A stretch of DNA of 64,000 bases from Acidobacteriota bacterium. GTDB taxonomy: Bacteria; Acidobacteriota; Terriglobia; Bryobacterales; Bryobacteraceae. The stretch's first letter is position 1. The number at the start of each line of letters is the position of its first letter. Made by a program: the position numbers and the translations under genes. Under the pieces are notes generated by a model. The model made no database searches. It was not told where the DNA came from and was given only the letters and a program-made list of their open reading frames with translations. Where the stretch lies: contig JAEZIJ010000204.1 of the NCBI GenBank assembly GCA_023436715.1, positions 6,981 through 70,980 of the forward strand, given 5' to 3'. Shown here one piece after another: positions 42,265-51,204 of the stretch.

Positions 42265-43635
42265 ATGAAACGACTCGCAATTCTCGCTCTCCTGTTCTCT
42301 GCCTGTGTGCTTGCGCAGAACCCGGCCACCGCGGTCTTCCCCGGCGCCGTGGCCACAGATACGACGCTCGGGGTGCTCTGCAACAGCGCCCACACGAAGC
42401 TGACCGCCAGCGTGGGCGCATCCGACCTCACCTTCCAGGTGGCCGATGGCTCCAAGCTCTGCGCCCCCGGATGGGTGACAATCGACTCCAACACGCCAGC
42501 GGCCGAGGTGGTGAAGGTCTGCTCTAAATCGGACAATACCGTAGGCGTGTGCGCGGGCGGCCGGGCGGCGCACGGTTCGGCGGTCCCGCACGGCTACGGC
42601 GCGCTCGTCGATGGCTTCATAGACTCGAACTACCACAACCAGACGGCGGCGGAAGTGAAGGCGGTCCAGGCTGCGCTCGGGACAAATCTCGCCAACGTCG
42701 TCAAGCGGGACGCGAACGGAAACGCGACGCTGGCCAACGTGATTCTCGGGCCGAAGACCATCGGGGGCGGAGTCAATCAGTTGCCGGCGGCTTTGGCTGG
42801 CAATGCCGGCTGGATCACAGTCGTAACCGACGCCGCGAGCAACTCGGATTGCACGGTTGGCGGAGGATCGTATGCGTCCCTCTGTCGTTCAAACGGAGCC
42901 ACTTGGCAGCCCATTGGGGGCGGAGGCGGATCTGGTCTCGGGTTTACGCCGCTCAACCCGGCCAACAATCTATCCGACGTGCAGAATCGCACGACGGCTT
43001 TGAGCAATCTCGGTGGAGTGCCAAATACGGACGTGCGCCTGAGCGATGCGCGCATGCCGCTGGCGCACACGCATACAGGCTCCGATGTCACCACGGCGGT
43101 GGCCACCGCGACGGCGCTGGCGGCGAACGGGTTAAACTGCCCGGCCGGACAGGTGGCTGCGGGCGTGGACTCTTCCGGCAATGCTGAAGGCTGCACCACA
43201 ACTATAAACGGAACTGCGATTCCTGCGAGTAAGACGCTGATGGCGACGGACGCCGCAGTGTCCGACATCCAGATCCCCGCCAAGTACAAGAGGCGAACCT
43301 GCGAGATTCACATCTGGGGCAGCGGCGCAAGCCAGGTGCTCCAAGATACGGACGATGAACCGGCGAGCTGCTTCAATGATTCCGGCGTGCAGGAGACCAT
43401 CACGGCGGTTCGTTGCTGGGCTAACTCTGGCAGCCCGACGGTGACTCCGATTATCACCGGAGGGGCGACGAACTCAATCCTGACTGGCGCGCTCACATGT
43501 GGCACCGCGGTGTGGCAGTCCGGCGCGCTGAATGGAACACCCACGCTGGATAACGGTGGAACCATCGACGCCAACACCAGTGCTGCTGGAGGCGTGGCGA
43601 CGAACATTCGGCTGGTTATCACGCTGACGAGGTAG
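42265..43635 (+). CDS. Fibre-like protein with signal peptide
   Basis: The 456-residue product starts MKRLAILALLFSACVLAQ, a typical Sec signal or marginal lipobox. Fibre-like segments follow (RDANGNATLANVILGPKTIG; LTPLNPANNLSDVQNRTTAL-type motifs around residue 230; ARMPLAHTHTG). The C-terminus is beta-rich. Tail fibres normally have no signal peptide, so either it is exported as a surface protein or the leader was acquired with the adhesin. Confidence 0.65.
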   Translation: MKRLAILALLFSACVLAQNPATAVFPGAVATDTTLGVLCNSAHTKLTASVGASDLTFQVADGSKLCAPGWVTIDSNTPAAEVVKVCSKSDNTVGVCAGGRAAHGSAVPHGYGALVDGFIDSNYHNQTAAEVKAVQAALGTNLANVVKRDANGNATLANVILGPKTIGGGVNQLPAALAGNAGWITVVTDAASNSDCTVGGGSYASLCRSNGATWQPIGGGGGSGLGFTPLNPANNLSDVQNRTTALSNLGGVPNTDVRLSDARMPLAHTHTGSDVTTAVATATALAANGLNCPAGQVAAGVDSSGNAEGCTTTINGTAIPASKTLMATDAAVSDIQIPAKYKRRTCEIHIWGSGASQVLQDTDDEPASCFNDSGVQETITAVRCWANSGSPTVTPIITGGATNSILTGALTCGTAVWQSGALNGTPTLDNGGTIDANTSAAGGVATNIRLVITLTR

Positions 43636-43638
43636 ACC

Positions 43639-46020
43639 ATGCGCATATTTCTAACAGCACTTTTCGCGGCGGCTCTCGCCGGGCAGGTGATCGTGGTTCG
43701 GCACCGGGTGGCACCGTCTCCTTCCGAAGCCTGGCTGGAGGGATATGGCTACCGCAAGGAGTTGACCATTCCGGCCGGCGCAGTGAGCGCGGACCTGAGC
43801 AACTTCCCCGTTTATGTGCCTCTATCGGGCGACACGGACCTGTCAGCGCATGCGCTGGCAGACGGATCGGATATAGCGTTCACGGCGGCCGATGGTGTCA
43901 CGGTGCTTCCCTTTGAGATCGTGAACGGCAACCCTGGCACGGCGGCGGCGAGCGGCGCCTGGAACTGGATCACTGGGCCTTCGGCGTTGCGGGTACTGGG
44001 GGCTAAAGACCAAACCTGGTTTGGTTACGTGTCGCAGCAGGGGTATGTTTATGCTGCCAGTTACGACAACGCGAACAAAACGACGGCTTCGTTCGACCTG
44101 TTCCAGATGCAGTTCCAGCAGGACGATCACAACCAGCCAGCGTTTCTGGAGTTGAGGAGCGGAACTGGGGGGACGACTAAGCACATCGCGGCGTTCTACC
44201 AGCAGCACAACGGTCAGGCCCTCTACCGCGTGACCGCAACCCCAGAGGATCTCATGTCTCTCGGAGCGCAGCAGGATTGGACTTCGATCCATCTCTCCGG
44301 AGATACGGGCCACGCATATGCCGCCCCGTTCCAAATGGCAGACGGTTCCATCTGGGTTTTCTTCCGTTCCTCGCTCGGACAGAAGTGGGCGGCGGCAAAG
44401 TGCAACTCGGAAGCGAACCTTCGCTCGAACACTTGGAACGCCGCAGTCGAGGTGGCAAACGCCGGAAGTGGCTACACGTACAACTACGTGAAAGCCACCC
44501 AGAGCGCAGACCGTCAATGGATCTACCTTGCGATGGTCACGACGCATCCGGACACGTCGCGCCAGAATTCCCTGTATGCAGCAAAGTTCGACGGCGCGAA
44601 CCTCTACGACCTCTCTGGAACCCTGATCGGCCCGATGGGTGGAGCGCAGGACCTTGCATCGTGGACGCGAGTGTGGACCTACACCGATGGAATGGCAGCT
44701 TATGGCCAGGACGCCTCGTGTTGGATCTGGGATATTGCCCTGAACAGCAGCGGAAACCCAGTCGTCGCATACACCGTGTTCCCGGGCGCTACCGAGACTT
44801 CCGACCCGGACCATCGCTATCGATTAGCGGTGTGGAACGGATCAGGCTGGATCGACAACGAGATTTCTCCGGGCGGAACACACCCGAACACGGTCGGCCC
44901 GGGATTCTATTCCGGAGGTATAGCCCTGGATCAGGCTGACCCAAATGTGGTGTACCTGAGCCGCAACAACGGTCTGCCGAACTACGTTCTGGAGAAGAAG
45001 GTCACGGCGAACAGCGGAGCAACGTGGACCACCACGACGATCAGTGCCGACGGCAACAACTATCGCCCGCTCGTGGCCTGGGGCCCTGCGGGAAACGTCC
45101 TCCGCCTGTTCTGGCTGCGCGGAACCTACACGAGCTATACGAACTACGCGATGAGCGTGCAGGCGTACCCCTCACCGGCTCGGTTGAGTTGGCTGACGGA
45201 GGCGCATGCACGGCTACCGCACGTGAGTGCAGCGGCGCCCACGCAATTCTACCTGTACTACGGCAATGCGAGCCCTACGGCGCAGCAGGACAAGGCTACA
45301 CTGTGGTCCGGATATTCGGTAGTCGAGCATTTCACGGAGACGGACCTGGGCTTGTATGCGAAGGACTCCACGGAGACTTCGTGGATGGATCGACGCGGGG
45401 TGAAAGGCCGGCCGTCGCAACTGGAAGGCGCGGGGCAGGTCGGACGGGCTCTGGTTTACGCGAACAGCAGCTTCTTGCAGTTCCCAGCAGCGACTCTGAA
45501 TATCGCTGGCGATACGGCAATGACACAGATGGGCTGGATCAAGACGGCCTCGGCGAACGGGAGCGGAATGATCGCGTCGAATTGGCCGGGCAGCGGAACG
45601 CAGTCGAGGTTCTACTCGCGCATCCATGCGACCAGCAAGCTGCTGGAATGTTGGGTTACCCTGAGCGACGGAACTACTTTCGGTGGATCGTTCGCGAACC
45701 CTGCGGGAGTGAATATCGCAGACGGGAACTGGCACTTATACGCCTGCCAGTACACCAATGCCGGAGGAGTCGGAATGACGGCGCTTATTGACGCACAGGC
45801 GAGCCTGACGACGTATCCTGGCTCGCTCGCCTTCCACGTGTCGGCAAGCCAACCGCTGTATCTCGGATTCTCAGCGCACAGCGGCGCGAGTTGGAGCGGG
45901 ATGCTGGACGAGTGGCGCTACGCGCGATCCATCCTGTCGCCAGCTTACTTGCGGGCGACGTACGACAACCATGCTTCGGCAGGCACGTTCCTGTCTAAGG
46001 GCTCGCAGGAGATTCGTTGA
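43639..46020 (+). CDS. Large DUF2341/LamG-like adhesin with signal peptide
   Basis: The 793-residue protein begins with a signal-like MRIFLTALFAAALAGQ. Residues about 35-100 match DUF2341 (YRKELTIPAGAVSADLSNFP). The centre (about 150-500) looks like BNR/sialidase-type beta-propeller sequence, a second DUF2341-like stretch lies near 535, and the C-terminal 200 residues resemble a LamG/concanavalin lectin (WSGMLDEWRYARSILSPAYL). Likely binds or cleaves surface glycans. Its last 76 bases overlap a convergent minus-strand gene. Confidence 0.7.
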   Translation: MRIFLTALFAAALAGQVIVVRHRVAPSPSEAWLEGYGYRKELTIPAGAVSADLSNFPVYVPLSGDTDLSAHALADGSDIAFTAADGVTVLPFEIVNGNPGTAAASGAWNWITGPSALRVLGAKDQTWFGYVSQQGYVYAASYDNANKTTASFDLFQMQFQQDDHNQPAFLELRSGTGGTTKHIAAFYQQHNGQALYRVTATPEDLMSLGAQQDWTSIHLSGDTGHAYAAPFQMADGSIWVFFRSSLGQKWAAAKCNSEANLRSNTWNAAVEVANAGSGYTYNYVKATQSADRQWIYLAMVTTHPDTSRQNSLYAAKFDGANLYDLSGTLIGPMGGAQDLASWTRVWTYTDGMAAYGQDASCWIWDIALNSSGNPVVAYTVFPGATETSDPDHRYRLAVWNGSGWIDNEISPGGTHPNTVGPGFYSGGIALDQADPNVVYLSRNNGLPNYVLEKKVTANSGATWTTTTISADGNNYRPLVAWGPAGNVLRLFWLRGTYTSYTNYAMSVQAYPSPARLSWLTEAHARLPHVSAAAPTQFYLYYGNASPTAQQDKATLWSGYSVVEHFTETDLGLYAKDSTETSWMDRRGVKGRPSQLEGAGQVGRALVYANSSFLQFPAATLNIAGDTAMTQMGWIKTASANGSGMIASNWPGSGTQSRFYSRIHATSKLLECWVTLSDGTTFGGSFANPAGVNIADGNWHLYACQYTNAGGVGMTALIDAQASLTTYPGSLAFHVSASQPLYLGFSAHSGASWSGMLDEWRYARSILSPAYLRATYDNHASAGTFLSKGSQEIR

Positions 46021-46949
46021 TATATAAGCCCTTGTATTACGGCGGGAACTAACACGGGCAGAATCGCCATCCAGTAGCGTATTTCCCACCAGTAGCCGAT
46101 CACGGAGAGAACGCAGACGTAGGGAATTGCTGCGAGCGCCATTCCTCGGACTACCGGAGCACTGCGGAGGACACCGCGCGCAGCCAGCATTAGCAGCGGG
46201 CCGGCCATCAGAAAGTTCAGAATCAGGGCCAGGCGCAGGTCTTGTAGGTTTCCGGCGATCGCGGTCTGGATGGAGAACGTAGCCGGACGGTATCCAACGA
46301 CGGCGTGAACCGCAGCGAGCGTTGCGGCCCACGCGAAAATGCTTCCGAGCGCGACTCGCACTTCTCTTCTTCTGAGTTCGGCGGACCTCCAGTGTCTCGG
46401 GTTCAGCGGAAGGACTGCCAGCAAGAAGCCGAGCGGCAGTAATGCAGTCGTTTCGCGAATCATCGCAGCGGCGATGCTGAGGGGTACGAGGCGGGACCAG
46501 TGCTTTCTGCTTATCCAGAGCATCGCAAGGGCGCAGAGGCTGGCCTCCCAGAATGACCACGGGTGAAAGGAGTGGTGGCGAAAGGTAAAGTCGATAATCA
46601 CCGCCGAGAGCGCCAAGCCGAAATATGCAAGTCCGGGACCGAACCACTGGTGTAGCAATCCCAGAAGCGATCCGAAGAAGATGGCCAGAGCGGCGAAATT
46701 AAGAACCATGTAAGTGAGCCGAAAGGATCTCTCCGGAGGCAATATCTGTCCGGCCACTTTCATGATTCCCTCGGCAACGTAAGGGACGAGCACTCGGTAA
46801 CGCAGTTGGTAGGGCGCGGTCCCGTCCACCACGGAGCGGTGGAAACTCACGCGAATGTCGTGCCGCGGGACCTCGATGCGGTCGTAATAGTCGTAAGTCA
46901 GCAAGGCCGACAGATAGAACACCAACAACAACACAGAGGTTCTATGCAC
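45945..46949 (-). CDS. Polytopic membrane protein, GT-C glycosyltransferase-like
   Basis: The 334-residue minus-strand product has about eight or nine hydrophobic helices. A luminal-type loop after the first helix (TYDYYDRIEVPRHDIRVSF) carries acidic residues like the Asp/Glu loop of GT-C sugar transferases. It sits between tail fibre genes, where serotype-conversion genes are often found. The GTG start is 7 bases from a -10 box. It could modify surface sugars of the lysogen; no family certain. Confidence 0.6.
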   Translation of the reverse strand: MHRTSVLLLVFYLSALLTYDYYDRIEVPRHDIRVSFHRSVVDGTAPYQLRYRVLVPYVAEGIMKVAGQILPPERSFRLTYMVLNFAALAIFFGSLLGLLHQWFGPGLAYFGLALSAVIIDFTFRHHSFHPWSFWEASLCALAMLWISRKHWSRLVPLSIAAAMIRETTALLPLGFLLAVLPLNPRHWRSAELRRREVRVALGSIFAWAATLAAVHAVVGYRPATFSIQTAIAGNLQDLRLALILNFLMAGPLLMLAARGVLRSAPVVRGMALAAIPYVCVLSVIGYWWEIRYWMAILPVLVPAVIQGLIYQRISCEPLDRNVPAEAWLSYVARK

Positions 46950-46956
46950 ATGCCAG

Positions 46957-46986
46957 AGTCTATCAAAAGCGAGATCAGGGTATGAA
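46957..46986 (-). promoter_or_regulatory. Promoter for the membrane gene, leaderless spacing
   Basis: On the minus strand TTCATA (46986-46981) and TAGACT (46962-46957) are 18 bases apart, and GTG 46949 follows after 7 bases. Quality is moderate. Confidence 0.4.
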
Positions 46987-47620
46987 TCTGCCCGCAGCCG
47001 GTGAAGCGGCGGCCGGAGAAGTCTACGCCGGAACCCCGCCGGGGGAATCCGCAGGCGAAACCACCTTCGCCTACTACCGCGGCCTCGTCACCTCCGAGTA
47101 CCAGACCGCCGCGAAGATGCTGGCCTGGCTCACCGCCAGCATCACGCCGTTTCAAGACGGCCTGATCTGCCTCATGACGTTCGCCCCGGCCTTCGACATC
47201 AACCAGGCGGTCGGTCCGCAACTGGACGTGCTCGGAAACATCATCGGCCAGCGGCGCACGGTGGACTTCCAGCCGTCGAACGGCGTGAGCCCAATCCTGG
47301 ACGATGACGGCTACCGCTTCCTGCTCAAGGCCCGCATCATGCAAAACCACTGGGATGGGCGAATTGGAACCCTGCTCGCCATGTGGCGGCGGATCTTCCC
47401 CGGCGGCACGCTGCTGGTCACCGACCACCAGGACATGACCGTGACGCTGGTGATCTCCGGCGCCTTCACCTCGATCATGCAGGACCTGATCTCGCACGGC
47501 TATATCGTGCCACGGCCCCAGGGAGTGCTCTACAACTACAGTTTCCCGACACTGCCGATCCTGGGTCTGGACCGCAGTGACGACTACGTCGCCGGGCTTG
47601 ACCTCGGACATTTTGTGTAA
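46982..47620 (+). CDS. DUF2612 baseplate/tail protein
   Basis: The 212-residue protein has TEYQTAAKMLAWL-like helices, AFDINQAVGPQLDVLGNIIG and MTVTLVISGAFTSIMQDLIS, the DUF2612 pattern at the junction of baseplate and fibres (gpI role). It starts 32 bases from the divergent membrane gene. Confidence 0.75.
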   Translation: MNLPAAGEAAAGEVYAGTPPGESAGETTFAYYRGLVTSEYQTAAKMLAWLTASITPFQDGLICLMTFAPAFDINQAVGPQLDVLGNIIGQRRTVDFQPSNGVSPILDDDGYRFLLKARIMQNHWDGRIGTLLAMWRRIFPGGTLLVTDHQDMTVTLVISGAFTSIMQDLISHGYIVPRPQGVLYNYSFPTLPILGLDRSDDYVAGLDLGHFV

Positions 47621-47628
47621 GGAGCAAT

Positions 47629-48513
47629 ATGCCGGCTACCAGCAATTTCAAAACCTTCAACCCCGATCTCCAGAACTCCGAGACGGACTCGCAGTACGCC
47701 TCCGACGTCATGCGCACGGGCGGCGCCGTGCTCGACGCACTGCTGCCCTCGCCGCTCTTTAACAAGTTCGCGCACCAGGTCTCCATGTTCCCGGCGGCCT
47801 TCTGCCAGATGCTGGCGAACAAGGGATTCTCGACCTCGGACGCGGATTTCAACAACCTTGTGTCGGTGCTGTCGAACGTCAAGACGGGGGCGGATTTCAC
47901 ATCGCCCATCGTGGTGGTTCCGTATGCAACGGCGGTCACCTTCGACGCCTCGGTAGCGGCCGAGTTCGATCTCACCCTTTCGGGCAACGTTTCTGCCTCC
48001 TCTCTGGTCAAGGTCTCCATCGGCCAGATGCTGACGTTCATCATCACCCAGGACGCCATAGGCGGGCGCACGCTCTCCTGGCCGGCGAACATGACCTATC
48101 CGGGGCCGATCTGCGCGCTGCCGAACAGCACCAGCATTCAGATGTTCGTCGTGCGTCCGAACGGCATGATCGCGCCCGTCACGCCCATGATCCAGATCTC
48201 GGGAGGACTCATTGTCCCGCCGCTGCCCTCAGTGGTGAGCGTGAGCGCGAGCGGAGACATCTCGAGCGCCAACAAGGAGGTGTTCGAAAAGGTCAACGCC
48301 TCGGCCGGAGCGGTGTCGCGGAACATCTTCACGGCGGCCGGCTTCTCGGGCTTCAAGGTCCACGTCAAGAAAACCGACACGAGCGCCAATGCGGTGACCG
48401 TGCAGCCGAAGGTTGCCGGGCAGACCATCGACGGCTTCCCGAGCGTGTCGATCGCCAAGTACAACGATTCCCTGTCCATGATGTCGGACGGGGCGAACTG
48501 GTTCATCTTCTGA
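47629..48513 (+). CDS. Tail fibre-like protein (294 residues)
   Basis: The N-terminal 60 residues probably attach to the baseplate. The rest is Ser/Val/Thr-rich beta sequence with repeated strand pairs, ending SLSMMSDGANWFIF, as fibre or needle proteins do. AAGGAGCAAT precedes the ATG. Confidence 0.65.
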   Translation: MPATSNFKTFNPDLQNSETDSQYASDVMRTGGAVLDALLPSPLFNKFAHQVSMFPAAFCQMLANKGFSTSDADFNNLVSVLSNVKTGADFTSPIVVVPYATAVTFDASVAAEFDLTLSGNVSASSLVKVSIGQMLTFIITQDAIGGRTLSWPANMTYPGPICALPNSTSIQMFVVRPNGMIAPVTPMIQISGGLIVPPLPSVVSVSASGDISSANKEVFEKVNASAGAVSRNIFTAAGFSGFKVHVKKTDTSANAVTVQPKVAGQTIDGFPSVSIAKYNDSLSMMSDGANWFIF

Positions 48514-48522
48514 GGTATCCAC

Positions 48523-49203
48523 ATGGCATACATCCAGGGCAGGATTCAGAAACAGCAGACCTTCACTTCGAGCGGCACGTTCGCACCGTCGGCCGCGCTG
48601 TTGCAAGCGGGCGGATGGGTCGAGGTGCTGCTCGTTGCGGGCGGAGGCGGAGGTGGAGCGGGTAGCAGTGGAAGCAATGCCAGGTCCGGCGGCGGTGGAG
48701 GAGGAGGCCAAGTCGTCAGGCGCATGGTTCAAGTCTCCGGGGCGCTCACTGTGACTATTGGGGCTGGCGGCGCCCCAGGCGGAAACGGAGGCAGTTCGTA
48801 CTTCGGGCCTCTCTTGGCGGCAAACGGTGGGTACGGGACTTCCGGGGCGTTCGGCGGAAACTGCGGAGACGGCAGCGGAGGGACAGGGGCGTCCGACCTT
48901 TACGGACTTGTCGGAGGTGGCGGCGGGGCTGGCGGCGCGGGCGGAGGGATCAGTGGCTCTGCGGGTGGCGGGATAGGCGGGCCTGGGCTCTACGGGTATG
49001 GCGGTGGCGGTGGATCTGGAGGGGCCCATGGCGGCAGTTGCGGAGGCGGCAAGGGTGGATTTGCCAATCCCGGCACAGGCGTGGGCGGCAATGCGGTACC
49101 GAACAGCGGGAGCGGAGGCGGGGGTGGCGCTACCGGAGCGGAAGCCGGATACAGCGGCGGCTCCGGCGGCTCGGGCATAGCGATTGTGACCTGGTGGGAG
49201 TGA
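48523..49203 (+). CDS. Glycine-rich tail fibre tip (polyglycine type)
   Basis: After a QQTFTSSGTFAPS lead-in typical of such tips, residues about 40-215 consist largely of Gly-rich runs separated by short loops (for example VAGGGGGGAGSSG, LVGGGGGAGGAGG). The protein ends in a hydrophobic strand IAIVTWWE. This resembles gp38-type adhesins built of polyglycine-II helices, whose loops bind host receptors. Confidence 0.75.
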   Translation: MAYIQGRIQKQQTFTSSGTFAPSAALLQAGGWVEVLLVAGGGGGGAGSSGSNARSGGGGGGGQVVRRMVQVSGALTVTIGAGGAPGGNGGSSYFGPLLAANGGYGTSGAFGGNCGDGSGGTGASDLYGLVGGGGGAGGAGGGISGSAGGGIGGPGLYGYGGGGGSGGAHGGSCGGGKGGFANPGTGVGGNAVPNSGSGGGGGATGAEAGYSGGSGGSGIAIVTWWE

Positions 49204-49206
49204 TCC

Positions 49207-49395
49207 ATGCCGATTCCAACGAACATCTACGCCCTGATCGAAAACCGCACGGTGGTCAACATCATCGTGGCCGACCCGAACTTCGTCCTCCTGCACTTCC
49301 CGCAGGCGGTCCGCATCGACAACCTTATGCCGGTGCCGTGCATCGGCTGGAGCTACATAGGCGGGGCATTCAAGGCCCCGGGAGAAAATCAGTGA
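49207..49395 (+). CDS. Small tail-associated protein (62 residues)
   Basis: NIYALIENRTVVNIIVADPN and the following GWSYIGGAFK resemble short fibre assembly or attachment proteins found behind fibre genes. The stop overlaps the next start codon. Confidence 0.55.
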   Translation: MPIPTNIYALIENRTVVNIIVADPNFVLLHFPQAVRIDNLMPVPCIGWSYIGGAFKAPGENQ

Positions 49396-49892
49396 AACAT
49401 CTACTCGCAGTTCTGATTCTGCTCGCGCTCGCGGTACCGTCCGTGGCGCAAACCGCAACCGACCAGCCGGCCTACTTCATCGGTGCGAACGTAGGCTTCT
49501 CGCGGGCCGCCTCCGTAAATCCCACGCTCGGTATCGGCTTCGGCATGCGCGCGGCCAACACCGACGGCACTTGGGCGACACTGGAGTTCGCAAACGCCAC
49601 CGCCGTAACCTCCACCATACAGGTTGGCCTGCGTCAGGTGCTCGCCAAGCGGGGCGGCTGGAGCCTGATCGCGCTCGGCTCAGCCGGTGGCGCCGTCACC
49701 CAATCGGACGACTCCGGACAGGGCAGCGCCATCACGGCCATGTTCGGCGGCGGCGGCGGACTCGCCTATGACCTGACAAGGATCTGGTCCAAGCTCGACA
49801 CGCTGAGCCTGGAGGCCCAAGTTAAGGCGGTCAAGATCAACGGAACCGATGTCCAGCTCGGCTTCGCCGGGTGGATCACGAAGAGTTTCTGA
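49392..49892 (+). CDS. Small outer-membrane beta-barrel protein, lysogenic-conversion-like
   Basis: The 166-residue product has a clean signal peptide (MKHLLAVLILLALAVPSVAQ) and then about eight amphipathic strands with Gly-rich turns. It ends in Phe (AGWITKSF), the outer-membrane assembly signal. Size and layout recall Lom/OmpX-type proteins made by lysogens to alter the surface or exclude phages. GTG overlaps the previous stop. Confidence 0.65.
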   Translation: MKHLLAVLILLALAVPSVAQTATDQPAYFIGANVGFSRAASVNPTLGIGFGMRAANTDGTWATLEFANATAVTSTIQVGLRQVLAKRGGWSLIALGSAGGAVTQSDDSGQGSAITAMFGGGGGLAYDLTRIWSKLDTLSLEAQVKAVKINGTDVQLGFAGWITKSF

Positions 49893-49894
49893 CC

Positions 49895-50560
49895 ATGAAG
49901 CCCGCTTCCATCGCCCTCCGTATCGCGGCTGCGCTCTGCCTGCTCGCCTTGGGCGTGGCCGCGTTTTGGTCCGCTCACAGCCTCGCCGCAGCGCGGGCGG
50001 ACCTCCGCGCCACCGGGGACGCGCTGGCGGGTTCCGTAGCCGCGGCGCGCGCGGATCTGGCCGCCACCCAAGCCGCGCTCGTCCACGAGGTCCAGGCCGC
50101 ACGTGAATCCGCCGATGCGCGGCTGGCAGAAGCGCTCAGGGAGGTTCGCTCCGCTCGGGTGAACCTGAGAGACCAGCTTGCCTCGGCGAACGCCACGGCG
50201 GCCGGTCTCCGCGCGGACGTGCGTCCAATTCTCGAGAATGCCACCGTTGCGGTCTTGCCCTACGGTTCCCTCGGGGCCGAAGCGACGCGATTGGCGCGCA
50301 ACGCGAACGACTCCTGGGATGACCTGTATCTCGACGTTTCGGCTGCGGTCCAGTCCGCAACGGTCGCCAGCCGCGGCGTTGCTGAGGCATCCGAGGCCGT
50401 CGGCAAGGCGGCGCCAGCCGTGGCTCAGGCGGCCGAACTAAATGTTCCCGTGATGCTCGACGACAGCAGGCAGATCGTCAAGAACGTGAGACGCGGGACG
50501 AGCCTGCCGATGGTGATTCTCAAGTTCGCGTGGGACAAGACGCTGGGGAGGTTATTCTGA
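49895..50560 (+). CDS. Membrane-anchored coiled-coil protein (222 residues)
   Basis: One N-terminal TM helix (ALRIAAALCLLALGVAAFWS) precedes a long Ala/Arg/Glu-rich coiled coil (about 35-110). A further helical region follows, ending in KFAWDKTLGRLF. It sits before a small TM protein and the endolysin, so it may be a lysis-cassette component such as an i-spanin-like or pre-holin protein; this is positional inference. Confidence 0.55.
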   Translation: MKPASIALRIAAALCLLALGVAAFWSAHSLAAARADLRATGDALAGSVAAARADLAATQAALVHEVQAARESADARLAEALREVRSARVNLRDQLASANATAAGLRADVRPILENATVAVLPYGSLGAEATRLARNANDSWDDLYLDVSAAVQSATVASRGVAEASEAVGKAAPAVAQAAELNVPVMLDDSRQIVKNVRRGTSLPMVILKFAWDKTLGRLF

Positions 50561-50766
50561 TGTCCACTGAAGAAGTTCAGACAGCATTGCTGAGAATCAT
50601 CCTGGTGTGCCTCGCCGGGATGCTGCTCATGGGGCTCCTGTCTTTCTGGATGACTCCATCTTACGTGGCTGGCGCGCAGGTGACCTTCGACACCTTCAAG
50701 GAAATCTTGTTGGTCAGCCTGGGCGTGAAGGGAGGCATGGCGGTTCCGGGAGCGGCTAAGCCGTGA
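50560..50766 (+). CDS. Small membrane protein, holin candidate (68 residues)
   Basis: One strong TM helix (IILVCLAGMLLMGLLSFWM) is followed by a weaker hydrophobic segment near the C-terminus. It lies directly before the endolysin with overlapping start (GTGA), the expected position for a holin. Confidence 0.6.
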   Translation: MSTEEVQTALLRIILVCLAGMLLMGLLSFWMTPSYVAGAQVTFDTFKEILLVSLGVKGGMAVPGAAKP

Positions 50767-51203
50767 AACTCAAAGCGCAGTCACAACCGCCCGCGCAGCG
50801 CGAGAGGATGACCGAGCATTTCGCGCGGGAAGAGTTCGCGTGTCCATGCTGCGGTCAGGCGCCGATCGCCCAAACCCTCGCCTCGGCCCTGGAGGGTCTA
50901 CGCGGCATCGTCGGAGTAGCTATCCGGATCAATTCCGGATACCGCTGCGAGGCGCACAACAAGGCCATCGGCGGAGAGCCGCACAGCAAGCATTGCCAGG
51001 GCATCGCGGCCGACATCTCGGCCGAGTGCGGGTGGCGCAAACTCTACGAGGCAGCCCTCCGCATTCCCGCCATCTCCGACGGCGGGATTGGGTTGTACCC
51101 CGATTCGGGCCTCGGCTTCATCCATGTCGATGTGCGACCGCAGAAGGCCCGCTGGGCGCGAATCAAGGGCAGGTACGTCGGGATCGAGCAGGCGCTCGTG
51201 TGA
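50763..51203 (+). CDS. M15-type peptidase endolysin
   Basis: The 146-residue protein has INSGYRCEAHN, then SKHCQGIAAD (His77, Asp84) and GFIHVDVR (His121). These are the zinc ligands of Peptidase_M15 (L,D or D,D-carboxypeptidase/endopeptidase) enzymes that cut peptidoglycan stems. It lacks a signal peptide, so a holin must release it. Confidence 0.9.
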   Translation: MKLKAQSQPPAQRERMTEHFAREEFACPCCGQAPIAQTLASALEGLRGIVGVAIRINSGYRCEAHNKAIGGEPHSKHCQGIAADISAECGWRKLYEAALRIPAISDGGIGLYPDSGLGFIHVDVRPQKARWARIKGRYVGIEQALV

Positions 51204-51204
51204 C

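Noticed and set aside
48229..49458. Minus-strand frame opposite the glycine-rich gene
   Set aside because: Its Ala/Pro/Ser-rich composition is the complement of Gly codons.
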